This document shows positions 62,968 to 64,000 of a DNA stretch of 64,000 bases, in pieces. Source of the stretch: Hydrogenothermaceae bacterium (GTDB lineage: Bacteria; Aquificota; Aquificia; Aquificales; Hydrogenothermaceae); contig WIAL01000028.1 of NCBI GenBank assembly GCA_015519975.1, positions 1-64,000 on the forward strand. Direction: 5' to 3'. Position numbers and translations under genes: made by a program. The notes below the pieces were generated by a model. The model made no database searches. It saw only the letters and a list, made by a program, of their open reading frames with translations, and was not told the origin of the DNA. Each line of letters begins with the position of its first letter. Position 1 is the stretch's first letter.

Positions 62968-63969
62968 GTGCAAGCAAAAACAGTTTTACTTACAGGAGCT
63001 GCCGGATTTATAGGCTGGAAAACAGCCCAGCTTTTACTTGAAAAAGGCTACAAGGTAGTTGGCATTGACAATATGAATAATTACTACGATCCGAGATTAA
63101 AAGAATGGAGAAAGTCACAGCTTGAAAAATATGAAAGTTTTAAATTTTTTAATGTAGATATTGAAAATTTAGGAGCATTAAAAGTTTTATTTGACAGCTT
63201 TAATTTTGATTATATTGTAAACCTTGCAGCAAGGGCAGGCGTTAGATACTCCATAGTAAATCCCCATGTTTATTTAACCACAAATGCACACGGAACTTTA
63301 AATTTACTTGAGCTTATGAAAGAAAATTCAGTCAAAAAATTTGTTCTTGCTTCAACTTCTTCATTATATGCAGGACAGCCAATGCCGTTTAAAGAGGACC
63401 TACCTGTAAACACACCTATTTCTCCTTATGCTGCATCTAAAAAGGCAGCTGAGGTTATGTCATATACATATCACTATTTATACGATATAGATGTTTCAGT
63501 AGTTAGATATTTTACAGTATATGGTCCTGCTGGAAGGCCTGATATGAGTATTTTTAGATTTATAAAATGGATAGATGAAGGAACTCCAATAAAGCTTTTT
63601 GGAGATGGTTCTCAAGCAAGAGACTTTACTTATGTTGATGATATTGCAAAAGGAACAATTCTTGCAATGGAAAGAGAAGTTGGCTATGAAATAATAAATC
63701 TTGGTGGTGGTAAAAACCCAATATCTTTAAAAACTATAATAGAAAAAATAGAAAACTTACTTGGCAAAAAAGCAAAAATAGATTACAAGCCTTTTAATAA
63801 AGCAGACATGATGGAAACATGGGCAGATATAGAAAAAGCAGAAAAATTACTTGGCTGGAAACCTGAAATTGACATTGATGAAGGTTTAAAAAGAACGGTT
63901 GAATGGTATTTAGACAATAAAGACTGGGTAAAAGATATATCCCTTGAGGAGAATGTACAGAATATTTAA
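62968..63969 (+). CDS. NAD-dependent sugar-nucleotide epimerase (UDP-glucuronate 4-epimerase-like)
   Basis: The 333-residue short-chain dehydrogenase has TGAAGFIGWKTAQLLLEKGY at the start, IDNMNNYYDPRLKEWR, the catalytic SSLYAG and YAASK motifs near residues 131-156, and YGPAGRPDMSIFRFI. The Asn/Tyr-rich segment after the first strand is typical of UDP-glucuronate 4-epimerases. It starts at GTG 62968 with AGGAG just upstream. Together with the divergent genes it supplies sugars for surface polysaccharide. Confidence 0.9.
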   Translation: MQAKTVLLTGAAGFIGWKTAQLLLEKGYKVVGIDNMNNYYDPRLKEWRKSQLEKYESFKFFNVDIENLGALKVLFDSFNFDYIVNLAARAGVRYSIVNPHVYLTTNAHGTLNLLELMKENSVKKFVLASTSSLYAGQPMPFKEDLPVNTPISPYAASKKAAEVMSYTYHYLYDIDVSVVRYFTVYGPAGRPDMSIFRFIKWIDEGTPIKLFGDGSQARDFTYVDDIAKGTILAMEREVGYEIINLGGGKNPISLKTIIEKIENLLGKKAKIDYKPFNKADMMETWADIEKAEKLLGWKPEIDIDEGLKRTVEWYLDNKDWVKDISLEENVQNI

Positions 63970-64000
63970 TGATTTTCAAGATAATCCTGAAATTTTTTAA
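63969..64000 (+). CDS. Start of a further gene, cut by the window edge
   Basis: An ATG at 63969 overlaps the epimerase stop (TAATG). Ten codons read MIFKIILKFF before the sequence ends. The hydrophobic start suggests a membrane protein or signal peptide. The function cannot be read. Confidence 0.45.
   Translation, partial: MIFKIILKFF

Noticed and set aside
1-64000. CRISPR arrays, insertion sequences, prophage or integrase genes
   Set aside because: I looked for regularly spaced repeats, transposase motifs and terminal repeats and saw none. The gene content is dense and housekeeping-like.

Overview
The window looks like a contiguous chromosomal segment of a thermophilic, chemolithotrophic bacterium of the Aquificota, most like Hydrogenothermaceae such as Sulfurihydrogenibium. 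This is inferred from gene content, not from a marker-gene tree. Supporting points are low GC, very tight gene packing, an archaeal-type S-adenosylmethionine synthetase, a fused ADP-forming acyl-CoA synthetase, a complex I cluster without nuoEFG, and many metal-handling and c-di-GMP genes. No insertion sequence, prophage, integrase or CRISPR array was seen. No gene-free stretch exceeds about 200 bases.

Layout: 1-1547 holds a partial membrane protein and a protein with two fused HepT/DUF86-like domains. 1537-5371 (-) runs Fur, a flavin reductase, an atypical kinase, a LOG protein, a CopD-like membrane protein and TatC/TatB. 5409-8645 is BamA with a divergent ComF. 8642-17556 (-) is one tightly packed run: Crp-type regulator, plug-bearing outer-membrane receptor, periplasmic YfiR-like protein, GGDEF-EAL protein, argD, an outer-membrane protein and RNase R.

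The most interesting system is at 17625-19966 (+): a DoxX-like membrane protein, a secreted 119-residue Cys/Met-rich peptide with repeated [E/D]MxCG motifs, a DUF692 (MNIO) enzyme and a DUF2063 partner. This is the architecture of bufferin/oxazolin-type copper-binding RiPPs, with a precursor whose motif differs from EGKCG. It lies divergently from the Crp-type regulator.

19956-34987 holds an ADP-forming acyl-CoA synthetase, an MFS transporter, a 56-residue basic protein, a diguanylate cyclase, archaeal-type metK, rpsT, a tRNA(CAT) abutting tilS, ftsH, tatD, a lone substrate-binding lipoprotein paired with a GGDEF-EAL receptor (NspS/MbaA-like logic), a small FAD protein and an outer-membrane protein that seems to start at a non-standard codon. 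35009-41690 (+) is a heavy-metal RND efflux operon (CzcCBA/CusCBA type) led by a small Cys/His protein, then a terminator and a metal permease.

41694-55973 (-) is complex I: nuoA-B-CD, then a zinc-uptake cassette (small His/Cys protein, His-rich outer-membrane protein, ZnuA-like and ZnuB-like proteins, no ATPase), then nuoH-I-J-K-L-M-N, gmk and a vanZ-like gene. 56047-62907 (-) carries an ABM-domain protein, a 37-residue membrane peptide, an M3 oligopeptidase, pyrD and extracellular-polysaccharide genes. A divergent nucleotide-sugar epimerase and the first codons of another gene end the window.

Metal homeostasis (two efflux systems, a copper-binding RiPP and zinc uptake) and c-di-GMP signalling (three membrane enzymes, two of them with apparent periplasmic partner genes) are the recurrent themes. 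Assignments come from reading motifs and context by eye. No database search was possible.
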